Positions 43,701 to 52,809 of a stretch of DNA of 64,000 nt are shown one piece after another; the first letter of the stretch is position 1, and each line of letters starts with the position of its first letter. Location of the stretch: IMG/VR virus record IMGVR_UViG_3300017917_003143, positions 252,095 to 316,094 of that record; one strand, given 5' to 3'. A program made the translations under genes and the position numbers. This DNA is from a virus. The notes below the pieces were generated by a model. The model did no database searches, had not been told where the DNA came from, and worked only from the letters and a program-made list of their open reading frames with translations.

Positions 43701-45394
43701 CTTTGGTAAGTGGAGCCAATGTACAGATTTCTACTCTGACTCCTAATCGAGTGGTGTATGTTGGCACCGATGACTACTTGGTTGACTCAGCTAACTTTAC
43801 CTTTAACGGTTCTAACGCCAACTTGCAAGGACAGTTGATCGTTGATAACTTTACCATAGATGGTACAGCAATAACATCCAATGCTAACATATCAATAGCA
43901 TCCAGTGTCAACGGCAACATAGCAATCACACCTAACGGTAGTGGCAATGTTGTGATAGACAACATTTCTATCTCTGACAACACTATCTATTCTACTGCTG
44001 GTAATATTGTTCTTGATCCTACTGCTAACATTGTGTTGCCAGATGAGTTGGCTAACTCTGTGCTGTATCTAACAGCTGGCAAAGAAATACAAACTGCCGC
44101 CAACTTTACATTTGATGGTGCTAATCTTGTGTTGTTGGGCCGGGCCAACATTGATAATGTCACTATAGATGGTACGACCATCAGTAGCAATGCCAATCTA
44201 TCAATCACAGCCAGCTCGGGCAATTTGTTATTGACTCCTGGCACCACGGGTGTCACACAGATAAGCTCTACCACAGCACTCACAGTTCCTGTGGGTAACA
44301 CAGCGCAGAGACCTGCGACACCCGATCAAGGTGCTGTACGTTTCAACAGTTCCACTTTGGTATTAGAAGTTTGGGATGGTACGCAGTGGGATGTAGTTGG
44401 ACAAGATCTGGCCATCATCACCAGCCAAACAATCAACGGCGACGGAACCACTGTAGCATTTACACTCAACGAAGATACTACATCGGGAGGTATCTTGGTC
44501 AGCATCAACGGTGTGAGCCAGATTCCAGATGTTTCGTACGGAGTAGTTGGAAACATCATTACCTTCACAGAAGCACCGCAAGTTTCAGACGCTGTTGAAG
44601 TACGATTCCTGACACAGATACAAACAGTGACAGAAATTACCAACACCGTAGGTAACTCTATCGTTGCTGTGGCAGCCAATGTTTCTCAAGTCAACATCAC
44701 TGGAAACTTGTTGCCCACGGCCAACGTGATCTATAGTTTAGGCAACACTAGTTTAAGATGGAAAGATTTATATCTTGCAGGTAATTCTATCTATCTTGGT
44801 AATGTCATAATAACTAATGCCACAGGAAATACCGTAAGTTTCTTTGCGGCAGATGGAGTGACTCCAGCAACTATTTCCAGTGGCGGCGGGTTGAATATCG
44901 GCACAGGAAATCTCAGTGTTGGCAATATCTTCAACAACAACGCCAACGGTGTAGGTAACATTGGTAGCTCAACTACCTATTTCAATACAGTATTTGCCAA
45001 AGCAACGTCAGCGCAATACGCTGACTTGGCCGAATACTTTGAGTCAGATCAAGAGTATGACACAGGAACAGTGATGATATTTGGCGGGTCTAAAGAAGTG
45101 ACTAGATCTGTAGAGTACGCTGATCAGCGACTGGCTGGAATAGTGTCAACAGATCCTGCGTTTGTAATGAATGCAACACAGCCCAATTCTCTACCCATTG
45201 CTATGGCAGGACGTGTACCTTGCTGGGTCATTGGTCCTGTGAGCAAAGGTGACGTTCTGACTACTAGCGGCGTGCCAGGGCATGCTGTCAAGCTGTTCAA
45301 TGATCACTGGAAACCCGGCGTTATTGTAGGTAAATCGCTGGAATCATGTCCTGAAGGCCACCATAAAATCATGGTTGTAGTAGGGGCCTGGTAA
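40790..45394 (+). CDS. Large repeat-rich tail fibre protein with C-terminal G2-like domain
   Basis: A 1534-residue protein. Domains in order: N-terminal attachment region (VSGNILQDNLQRGANLSIQG); Gly/Asn/Thr-rich collagen-like beta segments; a VEDPIISLGRGAN..NDGKDRGEQLWYY module at about 370-430; ten tandem 23-residue ATGNITGGNLVSNANIS-type units (about 473-715); a second VEDPIIQLGGGAN module (about 720-810); six more units (about 843-975); an AQRPATPDQGAVRFNS plus NGDGTTVAFTLN module pair (about 1170-1290); and a C-terminal domain (about 1400-1534) with QYADLAEYFESDQEY, GGSKEVT, GIVSTDPAFVMN and KPGVIVGKSLE. This C-terminal domain recalls the Peptidase_G2 or intramolecular-chaperone type that trims fibres; catalytic residues were not identified. 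Probable host-recognition fibre. Confidence 0.8.
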   Translation: MAIQRVSGNILQDNLQRGANLSIQGNLAYFDVVDNRVGINTSTPLQDLSIAGNLGVGNYIVVDAEVISSAGNIVLLPTGNVSVSNVYIQDVLDPIQAQDAATKNYVDTSLSSFLTFEDDGANTTSISAGDTVFFNGTANEVSVVVSSLAVTFGLPDDVIVGNSLSVTGNFDAANIYTGGNIIAIGNIEGGNIISEGAVIGNIQITGNITVNNITVLGNTTSNNASIGNILTVGGNITGGNLISNAGIYGTTANVTGNVSVGNLTITSTAANRVLYTDANKNITTTANFTFDGSQLVLTGTANVSSNVFVGNLYSAALINAVGNITGSNVIANGNVNGNYVNVTKDIYAGGNAIIDGNLTINGDLIYENVTTLAVEDPIISLGRGANNTPLVSNDGKDRGEQLWYYSGAEKSAFIGYDNSAGNLIAAVDVTIANEIVTVNQYGTWQVGNIYAQTALITGNVSFGNISTPGQISATGNITGGNLISNAMVSAATTVNATGNVTGGNLVSNAAISAATTISATGNITGGNLISNANISASSAIFATGNITGGNLVSNANISAANAVFATGNITGGNLISNAGIFGTTATITGNIIAGNVSTLGVINVTGNITGGNLISNANISATNAVFATGNVTAGNLVSNASISAATTITAVGNITGGNLVSNANISATTAVFATGNITGGNLVSNANISAASFIFATANIVGGNLISNARIVGNTLDIYGDALVAGNLTVQGNLTYINIDDLRVEDPIIQLGGGANGNALVTNDGKDRGTLLTYYTTGPGNAFVGWDNSSGNMIIASNVSIANEIVTVNAYGTFQAGNIYAESAVITGNTSFGNISTPGQISATGNITGGNLISNANISAASFVFATANIVGGNLVSNANISATNAVFATGNITGGNLVSNASISAATTISATGNITGGNLVSNAAISAATTINATGNITGGNLVSNASISAATTISATGNITGGNIVSNALVSGANVQISTLTPNRVVYVGTDDYLVDSANFTFNGSNANLQGQLIVDNFTIDGTAITSNANISIASSVNGNIAITPNGSGNVVIDNISISDNTIYSTAGNIVLDPTANIVLPDELANSVLYLTAGKEIQTAANFTFDGANLVLLGRANIDNVTIDGTTISSNANLSITASSGNLLLTPGTTGVTQISSTTALTVPVGNTAQRPATPDQGAVRFNSSTLVLEVWDGTQWDVVGQDLAIITSQTINGDGTTVAFTLNEDTTSGGILVSINGVSQIPDVSYGVVGNIITFTEAPQVSDAVEVRFLTQIQTVTEITNTVGNSIVAVAANVSQVNITGNLLPTANVIYSLGNTSLRWKDLYLAGNSIYLGNVIITNATGNTVSFFAADGVTPATISSGGGLNIGTGNLSVGNIFNNNANGVGNIGSSTTYFNTVFAKATSAQYADLAEYFESDQEYDTGTVMIFGGSKEVTRSVEYADQRLAGIVSTDPAFVMNATQPNSLPIAMAGRVPCWVIGPVSKGDVLTTSGVPGHAVKLFNDHWKPGVIVGKSLESCPEGHHKIMVVVGAW
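42181..42210 (+). repeat. 30-base direct repeat, copy 1
   Basis: Identical to 43291-43320, 1110 bases apart, which is exactly 370 codons. It lies at the start of the first block of tandem units in the 1534-residue fibre gene. Confidence 0.9.
42206..42935 (+). repeat. Tandem 69-base coding repeats, block 1
   Basis: About ten units encoding 23 residues of the form ATGNITGGNLVSNANISATT. Units are clearly homologous but differ at many synonymous positions, so the array is old or diversified. Two units are spaced irregularly (the GIFGTTATITGN interruption). Confidence 0.85.
43291..43320 (+). repeat. 30-base direct repeat, copy 2
   Basis: Second copy of the repeat at 42181-42210, at the start of the second block of tandem units. 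Confidence 0.9.
43316..43715 (+). repeat. Tandem 69-base coding repeats, block 2
   Basis: Six units of the same 23-residue motif as block 1, ending in GNITGGNIVSNALVSG. Confidence 0.85.
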
Positions 45395-45424
45395 AAAACT
45401 GCACACGAAACCATTTTTTAAACT

Positions 45425-45436
45425 GCCGCTAAATAT
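45425..45436 (+). promoter_or_regulatory. Late promoter (extended 12-mer) for the 1187-residue fibre gene
   Basis: GCCGCTAAATAT, the same 12-mer as at 36239 and 61723. Core TAAATA ends at 45435; a GAGCGGAG stretch precedes the ATG at 45463. Confidence 0.65.
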
Positions 45437-45462
45437 AATCATAGAGCGGAGCGACATGATTT

Positions 45463-48400
45463 ATGCCAATTACACGGATTAAAAATAACCAAGTTACTGA
45501 TGCGTCAGCCGGTAACATTTACCTGGGTATCAATGCCGCAGTTAAACTGCAGGACTACTCAATCACAGCTGGTAAGATTGCCAACAGCTTGGTCTACGGA
45601 TCAGACCTTACAGTTACAGGTAACTTAACAGTCAATGGTCAAACAACTACTATCGATACGGTCAGTGTTGTCATTGAAGATCCTATACTGTATTTGGCCG
45701 CAAATCAAACAGGCTCTCCAAGTTTAGACATTGGTTACATTGGTGAGCGTGGTACCAGCCAAAATATTGCTTTTGTTTGGGACGAATCCGCAGGTGAGTT
45801 TGTCACAGTTTATACCAACGACACCACGACCAACAGCACTGTAACCATTGCCAGCTACGCCAACTTCCATACCAACGATGCCAACATTGGTGGTAACATC
45901 GTAATCAACGGCACATCGAGTTTTGTTGGAAACATAACAGGCAACTTGGCAGTAACAGGTAACTTCCGTGCTGGTAATATCGCTACCGCAGGACAAATTT
46001 CTGCCACTGGTAATATTTCTGGTGGTAATTTAATTTCCAACGCCGCTATATCTGCGGCAACAACTTTAAGTGTAACTGGCAACGCCAACGTTGGCAATCT
46101 TGGCACAAACATCATTATAGCTACAGGTAATATCACCAGCTCTGCAAATGTACAAGCTGGTAACTTGATCGCCAATGGTGCTGTGATTGGCAACGTAACA
46201 GTCACAGGCAACTTGAGTCTGGGTAATCTCAGCGTTACTGGAGTAATCAATACCACAGGCAACATCACTGGTGGAAACTTGGTTTCCAATGCCATGGTAT
46301 CAGCCGCTACCACAGTCAATGCTACTGGTAATATCACTGGTGGTAACTTAGTATCTAATGCTTCTATCTCAGCTGCCACTACAGTCAACGCCACTGGCAA
46401 CATCACTGGCGGTAATTTAATATCCAATGCCGCTGTTGTGGCTTCAGGATTGATTTCGTCGGGTACAACTATCAGTGCTACTGGTAACATTACCGGCGGT
46501 AATATTATTTCTAACTCTTTGATACAAGGTGGAAATCTAAGTATCACAGGAGAGGCGCTGATTGCTGGAAACTTGACAGTCCAAGGCAACTTGACATACA
46601 TCAACATTGATGATTTGCGTGTTGAAGATCCAATCATCCAGTTGGGCGGCGGTGCCAACGGTAATGCTCTAACAACCAACGACGGTAAAGACCGCGGTGT
46701 GTTGATGACCTACTACACATCGGCGCAAGGCAATGCGTTCATGGGTTGGGATAACTCAACTGGTAACATGATCATTGCTCCAAACGTATCGTTGTCTGGT
46801 GAAATAGTCACGGTCAACGGTTGGGGTAACTTCCAATCAGGTAACGTTTTTGCCACAGGCAATATCACTGCCACAGGCAACATAGCTGGTAACTTTGTAG
46901 CACCTGGATCTAACACCCAGGTCATGTACAACAATAACGGTCTCATTGCTGGTGATTCGGGCATGACCTATAACGCAACCACAGATGCACTTACTGTGGT
47001 TGGAAACATCACTGGTGGTAACTTAGGTACCGCAGGTCAAGTCACTGCCACAGGTAATATCACTGGCGGTAATATTATCACAGCTGGTAACGTCAACGGT
47101 AACGGTGCTTACTTCACCGGTAACATTACCACACTGGGTAACATCAATGCCACAGCCAACGTTATAGCTACAAACTCTGGTGTGTTTTACGGTAACTCAG
47201 TCACAGGTAATGCCGCACTGTTTGCAGGTGTACCTGGATTTACCACCTTGGGTTCAAACGTTGTTGTACAGTTTGCTGGTAACGTCAACAACTACAGCCA
47301 GATCAACTTTGAGAATACTAACTCAGGCAACCGTGCATCTACAGATTACATCCTAACCAATGATCAAGGTACAGACAGCACATACTTTGCTGACTGGGGT
47401 ATTGCATCAAGCAATCATGACGATCCTACTTTCTTTGGTGATTCAGGAACTAAAAACGATGCTTACTTGTATGTAGTTGGTAACTCATCCACTGGTTCAG
47501 GCAGCCAAAACGTTGGTAACTTGATCTTAGGTTCAACCAATGGCAACGTTAAGACTTTCGTAGGCAACACAGCACAAGCCAATGTAATAACTACAGCGGC
47601 CACAACTGGTTTCTACATTGAAAAAGGCAACTTATACACTGCTAATATCACTACCACAGGTAGCCGCATCACAGTCAACAACGGTACAGCTGATATTGAC
47701 TTTGCTGTCAATGGTACATCAGCTAATATATTCTACATTGATGCAGGCACTGGCACAGCCAGCTTTGGTACTTCAACACAGACTACCAATGCTATAGTAG
47801 CATTTAACGCTACAAACTCTATCCTGGCTCCTGTTGGTAATACAGCACAGCGTCCTGGTACAGGTGTTGCTGGTATGGTACGTTTTAACACCACAACATC
47901 TAGCTTGGAGTTCTATGATGGCACACAGTGGGTATCCACAGGTACTATCTTTACAGTGGTCCAAAGCCAAACATTCAATGGCGATGGTACAACTGTAAAC
48001 TTTACAATCAACTCTGGCTACACCACAGTCAGCTGTTTGGTTTCTATCAACGGTATTTTGCAAGTTCCAGTGACAGCCTATGCTGTGTCGGGTACAACAC
48101 TGACATTTACAGAAGCTCCTGCTGTGGGCGACTTGATCGAAGTGCGTGAGATTGTTACAACTGTTGCAGTTAAAGGTATCACCAACGCCAACGGTAGTGC
48201 TGTAGTTGAAGTATCTGATACTACCAACTATATCCAAACCACTGGTAACATCATACCTTCAGGCAACGTATTGTACAACCTAGGATCTGCTACAAACAGA
48301 TTCAAAGACATATACCTAGCTGGTAACTCTATCACACTCGGTAACATTGTTCTCAAGAATACATCAGGCAATACTCTGTCATTCTTTGGGCCAGACGGTA

Positions 48401-49026
48401 CCACTCCTGGTACACTGAGTTCTAACAACGTTGACACCACAAGTATTGCTAACGGAACATCAAACGTACAAACATTGACATCGGGTGCTGTTACAATCAG
48501 TGCAGGTGGTAATGCTAACGTAGTTGTAGTGGCCAATGGTTCAGCCACACTCAAAGGCGACCTACTCAATGGTCAAGCCAACGGTGTGGGCAACATTGGT
48601 AACTCAACAACATACTTTAATACAGCGTTTATCAAAGCAACATCTGCACAATACGCTGACTTGGCAGAAAACTATGAGGCAGATGCCACATATGAGCCAG
48701 GCACTGTACTTTGCTTTGGTGGAGACAAGGAAGTTATGATCTGTAATCAAGCAGATTGTACCAGTGTAGCAGGTGTAGTATCTACTAATCCTAGTTATCT
48801 AATGAACTCAGGACAAACTGGCGCACATGTGGCCGCTGTAGCATTGCAAGGTCGTGTACCAACCAAAGTCACAGGACGCATACGCAAAGGTGATTTGATG
48901 GTCAGTGCAGGCGATGGCCGCGCACGAGCCAACAACGAAGCCCGTGCAGGTACTATCATTGGTAAAGCCCTGGCAGACTTCGATGGTCAAGACGGAGTGA
49001 TTGAGGTCGTTGTAGGACGAGTTTAA
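45463..49026 (+). CDS. Repeat-rich tail fibre protein, paralogue of the 1534-residue fibre
   Basis: A 1187-residue protein. N-terminal region (MPITRIKNNQVTDASAGNIY) differs from its paralogue, so it may attach elsewhere. It has a VIEDPILYLAANQTG module (about 65-130), ATGNISGGN/GNITGGN units (about 185-350), a VEDPIIQLGGGAN..NDGKDRGVLMTYY module (about 378-460), a further Gly/Asn-rich shaft, a unique central region with NSNTGNRASTDYILTNDQGT-like sequence (about 610-700), the AQRPGTGVAGMVRFNT plus FNGDGTTVNFTINSG module pair (about 790-900), and the C-terminal QYADLAENYEADATYEPGTV, FGGDKEV, GVVSTNPSYLMN, RIRKGDLMVS domain (about 1060-1187). A terminator follows. Confidence 0.8.
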   Translation: MPITRIKNNQVTDASAGNIYLGINAAVKLQDYSITAGKIANSLVYGSDLTVTGNLTVNGQTTTIDTVSVVIEDPILYLAANQTGSPSLDIGYIGERGTSQNIAFVWDESAGEFVTVYTNDTTTNSTVTIASYANFHTNDANIGGNIVINGTSSFVGNITGNLAVTGNFRAGNIATAGQISATGNISGGNLISNAAISAATTLSVTGNANVGNLGTNIIIATGNITSSANVQAGNLIANGAVIGNVTVTGNLSLGNLSVTGVINTTGNITGGNLVSNAMVSAATTVNATGNITGGNLVSNASISAATTVNATGNITGGNLISNAAVVASGLISSGTTISATGNITGGNIISNSLIQGGNLSITGEALIAGNLTVQGNLTYINIDDLRVEDPIIQLGGGANGNALTTNDGKDRGVLMTYYTSAQGNAFMGWDNSTGNMIIAPNVSLSGEIVTVNGWGNFQSGNVFATGNITATGNIAGNFVAPGSNTQVMYNNNGLIAGDSGMTYNATTDALTVVGNITGGNLGTAGQVTATGNITGGNIITAGNVNGNGAYFTGNITTLGNINATANVIATNSGVFYGNSVTGNAALFAGVPGFTTLGSNVVVQFAGNVNNYSQINFENTNSGNRASTDYILTNDQGTDSTYFADWGIASSNHDDPTFFGDSGTKNDAYLYVVGNSSTGSGSQNVGNLILGSTNGNVKTFVGNTAQANVITTAATTGFYIEKGNLYTANITTTGSRITVNNGTADIDFAVNGTSANIFYIDAGTGTASFGTSTQTTNAIVAFNATNSILAPVGNTAQRPGTGVAGMVRFNTTTSSLEFYDGTQWVSTGTIFTVVQSQTFNGDGTTVNFTINSGYTTVSCLVSINGILQVPVTAYAVSGTTLTFTEAPAVGDLIEVREIVTTVAVKGITNANGSAVVEVSDTTNYIQTTGNIIPSGNVLYNLGSATNRFKDIYLAGNSITLGNIVLKNTSGNTLSFFGPDGTTPGTLSSNNVDTTSIANGTSNVQTLTSGAVTISAGGNANVVVVANGSATLKGDLLNGQANGVGNIGNSTTYFNTAFIKATSAQYADLAENYEADATYEPGTVLCFGGDKEVMICNQADCTSVAGVVSTNPSYLMNSGQTGAHVAAVALQGRVPTKVTGRIRKGDLMVSAGDGRARANNEARAGTIIGKALADFDGQDGVIEVVVGRV

Positions 49027-49045
49027 TCGGTGCTTCTGTACCACA

Positions 49046-49075
49046 AAATAGGGCTACTCGTGGCCCTATTTTTTT
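49046..49075 (+). terminator. Intrinsic terminator after the 1187-residue fibre gene
   Basis: AAATAGGGC (49046-49054) pairs with GCCCTATTT (49063-49071) and is followed by T-run to 49075. A late promoter for the next gene starts three bases later. Confidence 0.85.
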
Positions 49076-49077
49076 CC

Positions 49078-49084
49078 ATAAATA
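49078..49084 (+). promoter_or_regulatory. Late promoter core ATAAATA for the 1226-residue fibre gene
   Basis: Reads TCCATAAATATTGGG, with TAAGG upstream of the ATG at 49106. Confidence 0.65.
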
Positions 49085-49105
49085 TTGGGTAGACTAAGGT
49101 AAAAA

Positions 49106-52100
49106 ATGGGATTAACTAGACCTCGTGCCGCGCAGATATATGACATCGACTATAAACAGGCGGTGCGTGTCATAACCACTACTAATATCACGCTGTCGGG
49201 TGGTGCGCCTACAGTGGTCGATGGTGTGACATTAAGTTTAAACGATCGTATTCTTGTCACAGGACAATCAACAGCTAGTCAAAACGGTATCTATCGCGTT
49301 AGCGTGGTTGGCACTGGTGCCAATGGTACTTGGGTAAGAACCACTGATACCAACGAAACTGGAGAGCTGTTGTCGGGTACCATTGTCATGGTCACCGAAG
49401 GTTCTACCTATGCTGACACATCTTGGAAACTTACAACCAATGATCCAATAACTATTGGAACCACAGCACTGACATTTGAGATTAACACTGGCAACGCATT
49501 TGGTGTTATCTCTGCCAATGGAACATCTGTTGTAGCAAACTCTGCCACAGGTACAGTTACCTTTAGCACAGCCAATAACTTAATCATAACAGGTAATGCT
49601 ACTTCAGACACAGTGACCTTTGAAGTCAGCCAAAGTCCTAACTTTACTGGTACAGTAAACATCAGCGGTGTTGTGGGTAGTAACCTTATACCCAGCGCCA
49701 ACATCACATACAATCTTGGTAACACAACCAACCGTTGGAAAGACATTTGGCTATCTAACAGCACTATCTATCTTGGTAACGCCCAGATATCTGCCAACGC
49801 TACATCACTGATATTGACCAATCCACAAGGTGCGCAAACGGTGCTGTCTGGAACCACTCCGGATATATCAGCATCAACTGTTACAGCCACAGGTAATATC
49901 ACAGGTGGTAATCTTACAACCTCAGGAAGACTATCAGTTACAGGCAATGCCAATGTAGGTAACTTAGGCACCACCAATGCTGTATTGGCAGGTACGTTGA
50001 CTGGAGTTACAACTATTTCTGCTTCGGGCAATGCCAATGTAGGAAACATAGGTGCTACCAATGCTGTATTGGCAGGAACATTAACAGGTGTTACAACCAT
50101 ATCAGCATCAGGCAATGCCAACGTGGGTAACTTAGGTGCTACCAATGCTAACCTAAGCGCAATCACTGTGTCGGGCAATGCCAATGTGGGTAACATTGGT
50201 GCAACCAATGCCAACGTCACTGCTATCACAGCTACTGGCAATGCCAACGTGGGTAACTTGGGCTTTGGTACAGGACAGATCACAGGTACTGGTAACATCA
50301 CTGGCGGTAACTTAAACATTACTGGTAACATAGTTGATACCGGTGCATTATTTTTAATCACTGGATCCAGCGGCAATGTTACTTTAGCCCCTAATGGATC
50401 TAATGTAGTTGTAGCAACAACTACTGGTGCCAACATCACAGGCACACTCAATGCCACTGGCAATGCCAACGTTGGTAATCTTGGTGCTACCAATGCGGTA
50501 CTAGCTGGATCGCTGACAGGCGTAACAACAATATCTGCTTCAGGCAATGCCAACGTAGGTAACTTAGGTGCTACCAACGCTAACTTAACAGCTATCACAG
50601 CCACTGGCAACGCCAACGTGGGCAATCTTGGCACAGCTGGATTGATCGTTGCCACAGGTAACGTCACAGGTGGCAATCTTGTAACAGCAGGTCAAGTAAC
50701 AGCGTCTGGTAATATCACAGGCAACTACTTGTTGGCCAATATTACCTTTGCCAGCGGCTACAATACTACCAAATTATTCAACGGAACCTCAGAAGCCAAC
50801 ATTGGTACATCGGGCGGCAATGCCAACATTACCATTGGCGGAGTTTCCAATGTCGCTGTGTTTAGTACAGCAGGTGCCAATATCACAGGCACATTGGGTG
50901 TCACGGGCAATATCACAGGCGGCAACCTATCAGGTACATTGGTCACTGGTACATTAACCACAGCCGCTCAACCCAACATTACATCTGTTGGTACACTGAC
51001 TAGTGTGTCGGTAACAGGCAACGTGTCAGGTGGCAATCTGGTCACAACAGGTACAGTGTCAACAGGTACACTGACTACAACAGGAAACGCCACTGTCGCT
51101 GGCAACCTTACGGTCAGCGGTAATGTTATATCGGTCAACGTCACAAATTTAAACGTAGTCGACCCAATCATTGGAGTTGGCCGAGGAGCCAATGACTCAC
51201 CACTCACTACCAATGATGGTAAAGATCGAGGTGAACAACTTTGGTATTATACCACTTCTGAACAGTCGGCATTTATTGGTTATAAAAACTCTACTGGCAA
51301 ACTCATAGCCGCAACCAATGTTTCTATTTCCAACGAAGTAGTCACTGTAAACAGCTATGGTAACCTGGTTGTTGGTGGACTTGAATCCACAACTATATCT
51401 TCAAGTGGTAATGCCAACGTCGGTAACTTAGGCACAGCAGGACAAATTACTGCCACTGGCAATATCACTGGCGGTAACTTAACAACAGCTGGCAACATCA
51501 CAGGCAACTACTTGTTGGCCAATATTACTTTTGCCAGTGGATACAATACAACTAGACTATTTAATGGTACGTCAGAAGCCAACATTGGTACATCAGGTGG
51601 TAACTTATCTGTAACTATTGGCGGAACAAGCAACGTCATGGTTGTTTCTTCGTCTGGTGCCGCTATCACAGGAACGCTAACATCAAGCGGTAACGCCAAC
51701 GTTGGTAACTTAGGTACTGTAGGGTTGATTGTTGCCACAGGTAATGTTACAGGCGGTAATATTGTAACAACAGGTTTGGTCAGCACTGCTACATTGTCTG
51801 CCACTGGTAATGCTAATGTAGGCAACTTGGGTGCCACCAATGCCAACTTAACAGCTATTACTGCCACTGGTAATGCCAATGTGGGCAACTTGGGTACCGC
51901 TGGACAAGTCACTGCTACAGGCAATGTCACAGGTGGTAACTTGATTACCACAGGCTTGGTATCTATTGGAACTACCCTAAGTGTCACAGGCAATGCCAAC
52001 GTTGGTAACCTAGGATTTGGCACAGGTCAAATCACAGGTACTGGTAACATCACTGGTGGTAACTTAAATCTTACAGGTGGTATATTTGACAGCACTGGTG

Positions 52101-52786
52101 CGCTGAACTTAACAACCACTACAGCTTCTAATATTGCTCTAGCAGTGAACAGTAGTAATATCATTGTTGCCACTGCCACTGGTGCCAACGTTACAGGTAC
52201 ACTCAATGCCACAGGTAATGCCAATGTGGGTAACTTAGGCACATCAGGATTGATTGTTGCTACAGGAAACATTACATCATCTGGCAATGTATCTGGCGGA
52301 AACATTTTAGGCAATGGTTATAACCTGACAGGAATCAATACGTTTAGTACCATCGCGGTCACAGGTGCTAATACGATCACTGCTGATTCTATTGCGGACA
52401 CATTGACTTTGGTAGCTGGTGCAGGTATTACCATTGTAACCAACGATAGCACAGATACCATCACTATTGCCGCATCTACTTCGGGCAGTGAAATCTTTGT
52501 CGATGGTGCCGATTTTGGCACAGTGACAGAAGCAGTGACGCTGAGTCAAGACTTAGGATTGATAACCCAGGCTGTTGATGCACAGAGCGACCTTGGCGAG
52601 ATTGTTACATCGGGTGTTTTCTACCCAACTCAGTTGGTGCTACCAAGCTACACAGTCGCAACACTGCCCAGTGCTACGATTCCAGCACAGTTTATCTACG
52701 TTAGCAACGCTACAGGCGGTGCTATCACAGCTTTTAGTGACGGAACTAACTGGCGCCGCACCAGCGATAGAAGCATCATTAACTAA
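49106..52786 (+). CDS. Repeat-rich tail fibre protein with distinct ends
   Basis: A 1226-residue protein. Residues about 20-130 are a known tail-fibre module: NITLSGGAPTVVDGVTLSLN, NDRILVTGQSTASQNGIYRV, then TWVRTTDTNETGEL and TTNDPITIGTTALTFEI. The shaft consists of GNANVGNLGATNAVLAGTLT-type repeats of about 28 residues. A VVDPIIGVGRGAN..NDGKDRGEQLWYY module (about 685-750) is shared with the other fibres. Unlike its neighbours it lacks the C-terminal ADLAE/GxVSTNP domain and ends in FYPTQLVLPSYTVATLPSAT followed by PAQFIYVSNATGGAI and SDGTNWRR, a C-terminal trimerisation-type motif often found in fibres. The following 405-residue gene carries the missing domain, so the two may act together. 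Confidence 0.78.
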   Translation: MGLTRPRAAQIYDIDYKQAVRVITTTNITLSGGAPTVVDGVTLSLNDRILVTGQSTASQNGIYRVSVVGTGANGTWVRTTDTNETGELLSGTIVMVTEGSTYADTSWKLTTNDPITIGTTALTFEINTGNAFGVISANGTSVVANSATGTVTFSTANNLIITGNATSDTVTFEVSQSPNFTGTVNISGVVGSNLIPSANITYNLGNTTNRWKDIWLSNSTIYLGNAQISANATSLILTNPQGAQTVLSGTTPDISASTVTATGNITGGNLTTSGRLSVTGNANVGNLGTTNAVLAGTLTGVTTISASGNANVGNIGATNAVLAGTLTGVTTISASGNANVGNLGATNANLSAITVSGNANVGNIGATNANVTAITATGNANVGNLGFGTGQITGTGNITGGNLNITGNIVDTGALFLITGSSGNVTLAPNGSNVVVATTTGANITGTLNATGNANVGNLGATNAVLAGSLTGVTTISASGNANVGNLGATNANLTAITATGNANVGNLGTAGLIVATGNVTGGNLVTAGQVTASGNITGNYLLANITFASGYNTTKLFNGTSEANIGTSGGNANITIGGVSNVAVFSTAGANITGTLGVTGNITGGNLSGTLVTGTLTTAAQPNITSVGTLTSVSVTGNVSGGNLVTTGTVSTGTLTTTGNATVAGNLTVSGNVISVNVTNLNVVDPIIGVGRGANDSPLTTNDGKDRGEQLWYYTTSEQSAFIGYKNSTGKLIAATNVSISNEVVTVNSYGNLVVGGLESTTISSSGNANVGNLGTAGQITATGNITGGNLTTAGNITGNYLLANITFASGYNTTRLFNGTSEANIGTSGGNLSVTIGGTSNVMVVSSSGAAITGTLTSSGNANVGNLGTVGLIVATGNVTGGNIVTTGLVSTATLSATGNANVGNLGATNANLTAITATGNANVGNLGTAGQVTATGNVTGGNLITTGLVSIGTTLSVTGNANVGNLGFGTGQITGTGNITGGNLNLTGGIFDSTGALNLTTTTASNIALAVNSSNIIVATATGANVTGTLNATGNANVGNLGTSGLIVATGNITSSGNVSGGNILGNGYNLTGINTFSTIAVTGANTITADSIADTLTLVAGAGITIVTNDSTDTITIAASTSGSEIFVDGADFGTVTEAVTLSQDLGLITQAVDAQSDLGEIVTSGVFYPTQLVLPSYTVATLPSATIPAQFIYVSNATGGAITAFSDGTNWRRTSDRSIIN
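49930..50640 (+). repeat. Degenerate 84-base coding repeats in the 1226-residue fibre gene
   Basis: Units encode SASGNANVGNIGATNAVLAG plus TLTGVTTI (28 residues); shorter derivatives (ATGNANVGNLGATNANLTAI) intersperse. At least six GNANVGN units fall here and more follow after 51400. Confidence 0.75.
50714..50745 (+). repeat. 32-base direct repeat, copy 1
   Basis: Identical to 51497-51528, spaced 783 bases (261 codons). The flanking protein segment NITGNYLLANITFASGYNTT is also duplicated. Confidence 0.85.
51497..51528 (+). repeat. 32-base direct repeat, copy 2
   Basis: Second copy of 50714-50745 within the same reading frame. Confidence 0.85.
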
Positions 52787-52792
52787 TAAATA
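52786..52792 (+). promoter_or_regulatory. Late promoter core ATAAATA for the 405-residue fibre protein
   Basis: Reads ACTAATAAATATGATACAGG, overlapping the stop of the previous gene; ATG at 52810 follows CAGGAATAACAC. Confidence 0.6.
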
Positions 52793-52809
52793 TGATACAG
52801 GAATAACAC

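Noticed and set aside
42206-43715. Regularly spaced repeats as a CRISPR array
   Set aside because: The 69-base units are continuous coding sequence in one frame, degenerate at synonymous positions, and have no unique spacers.
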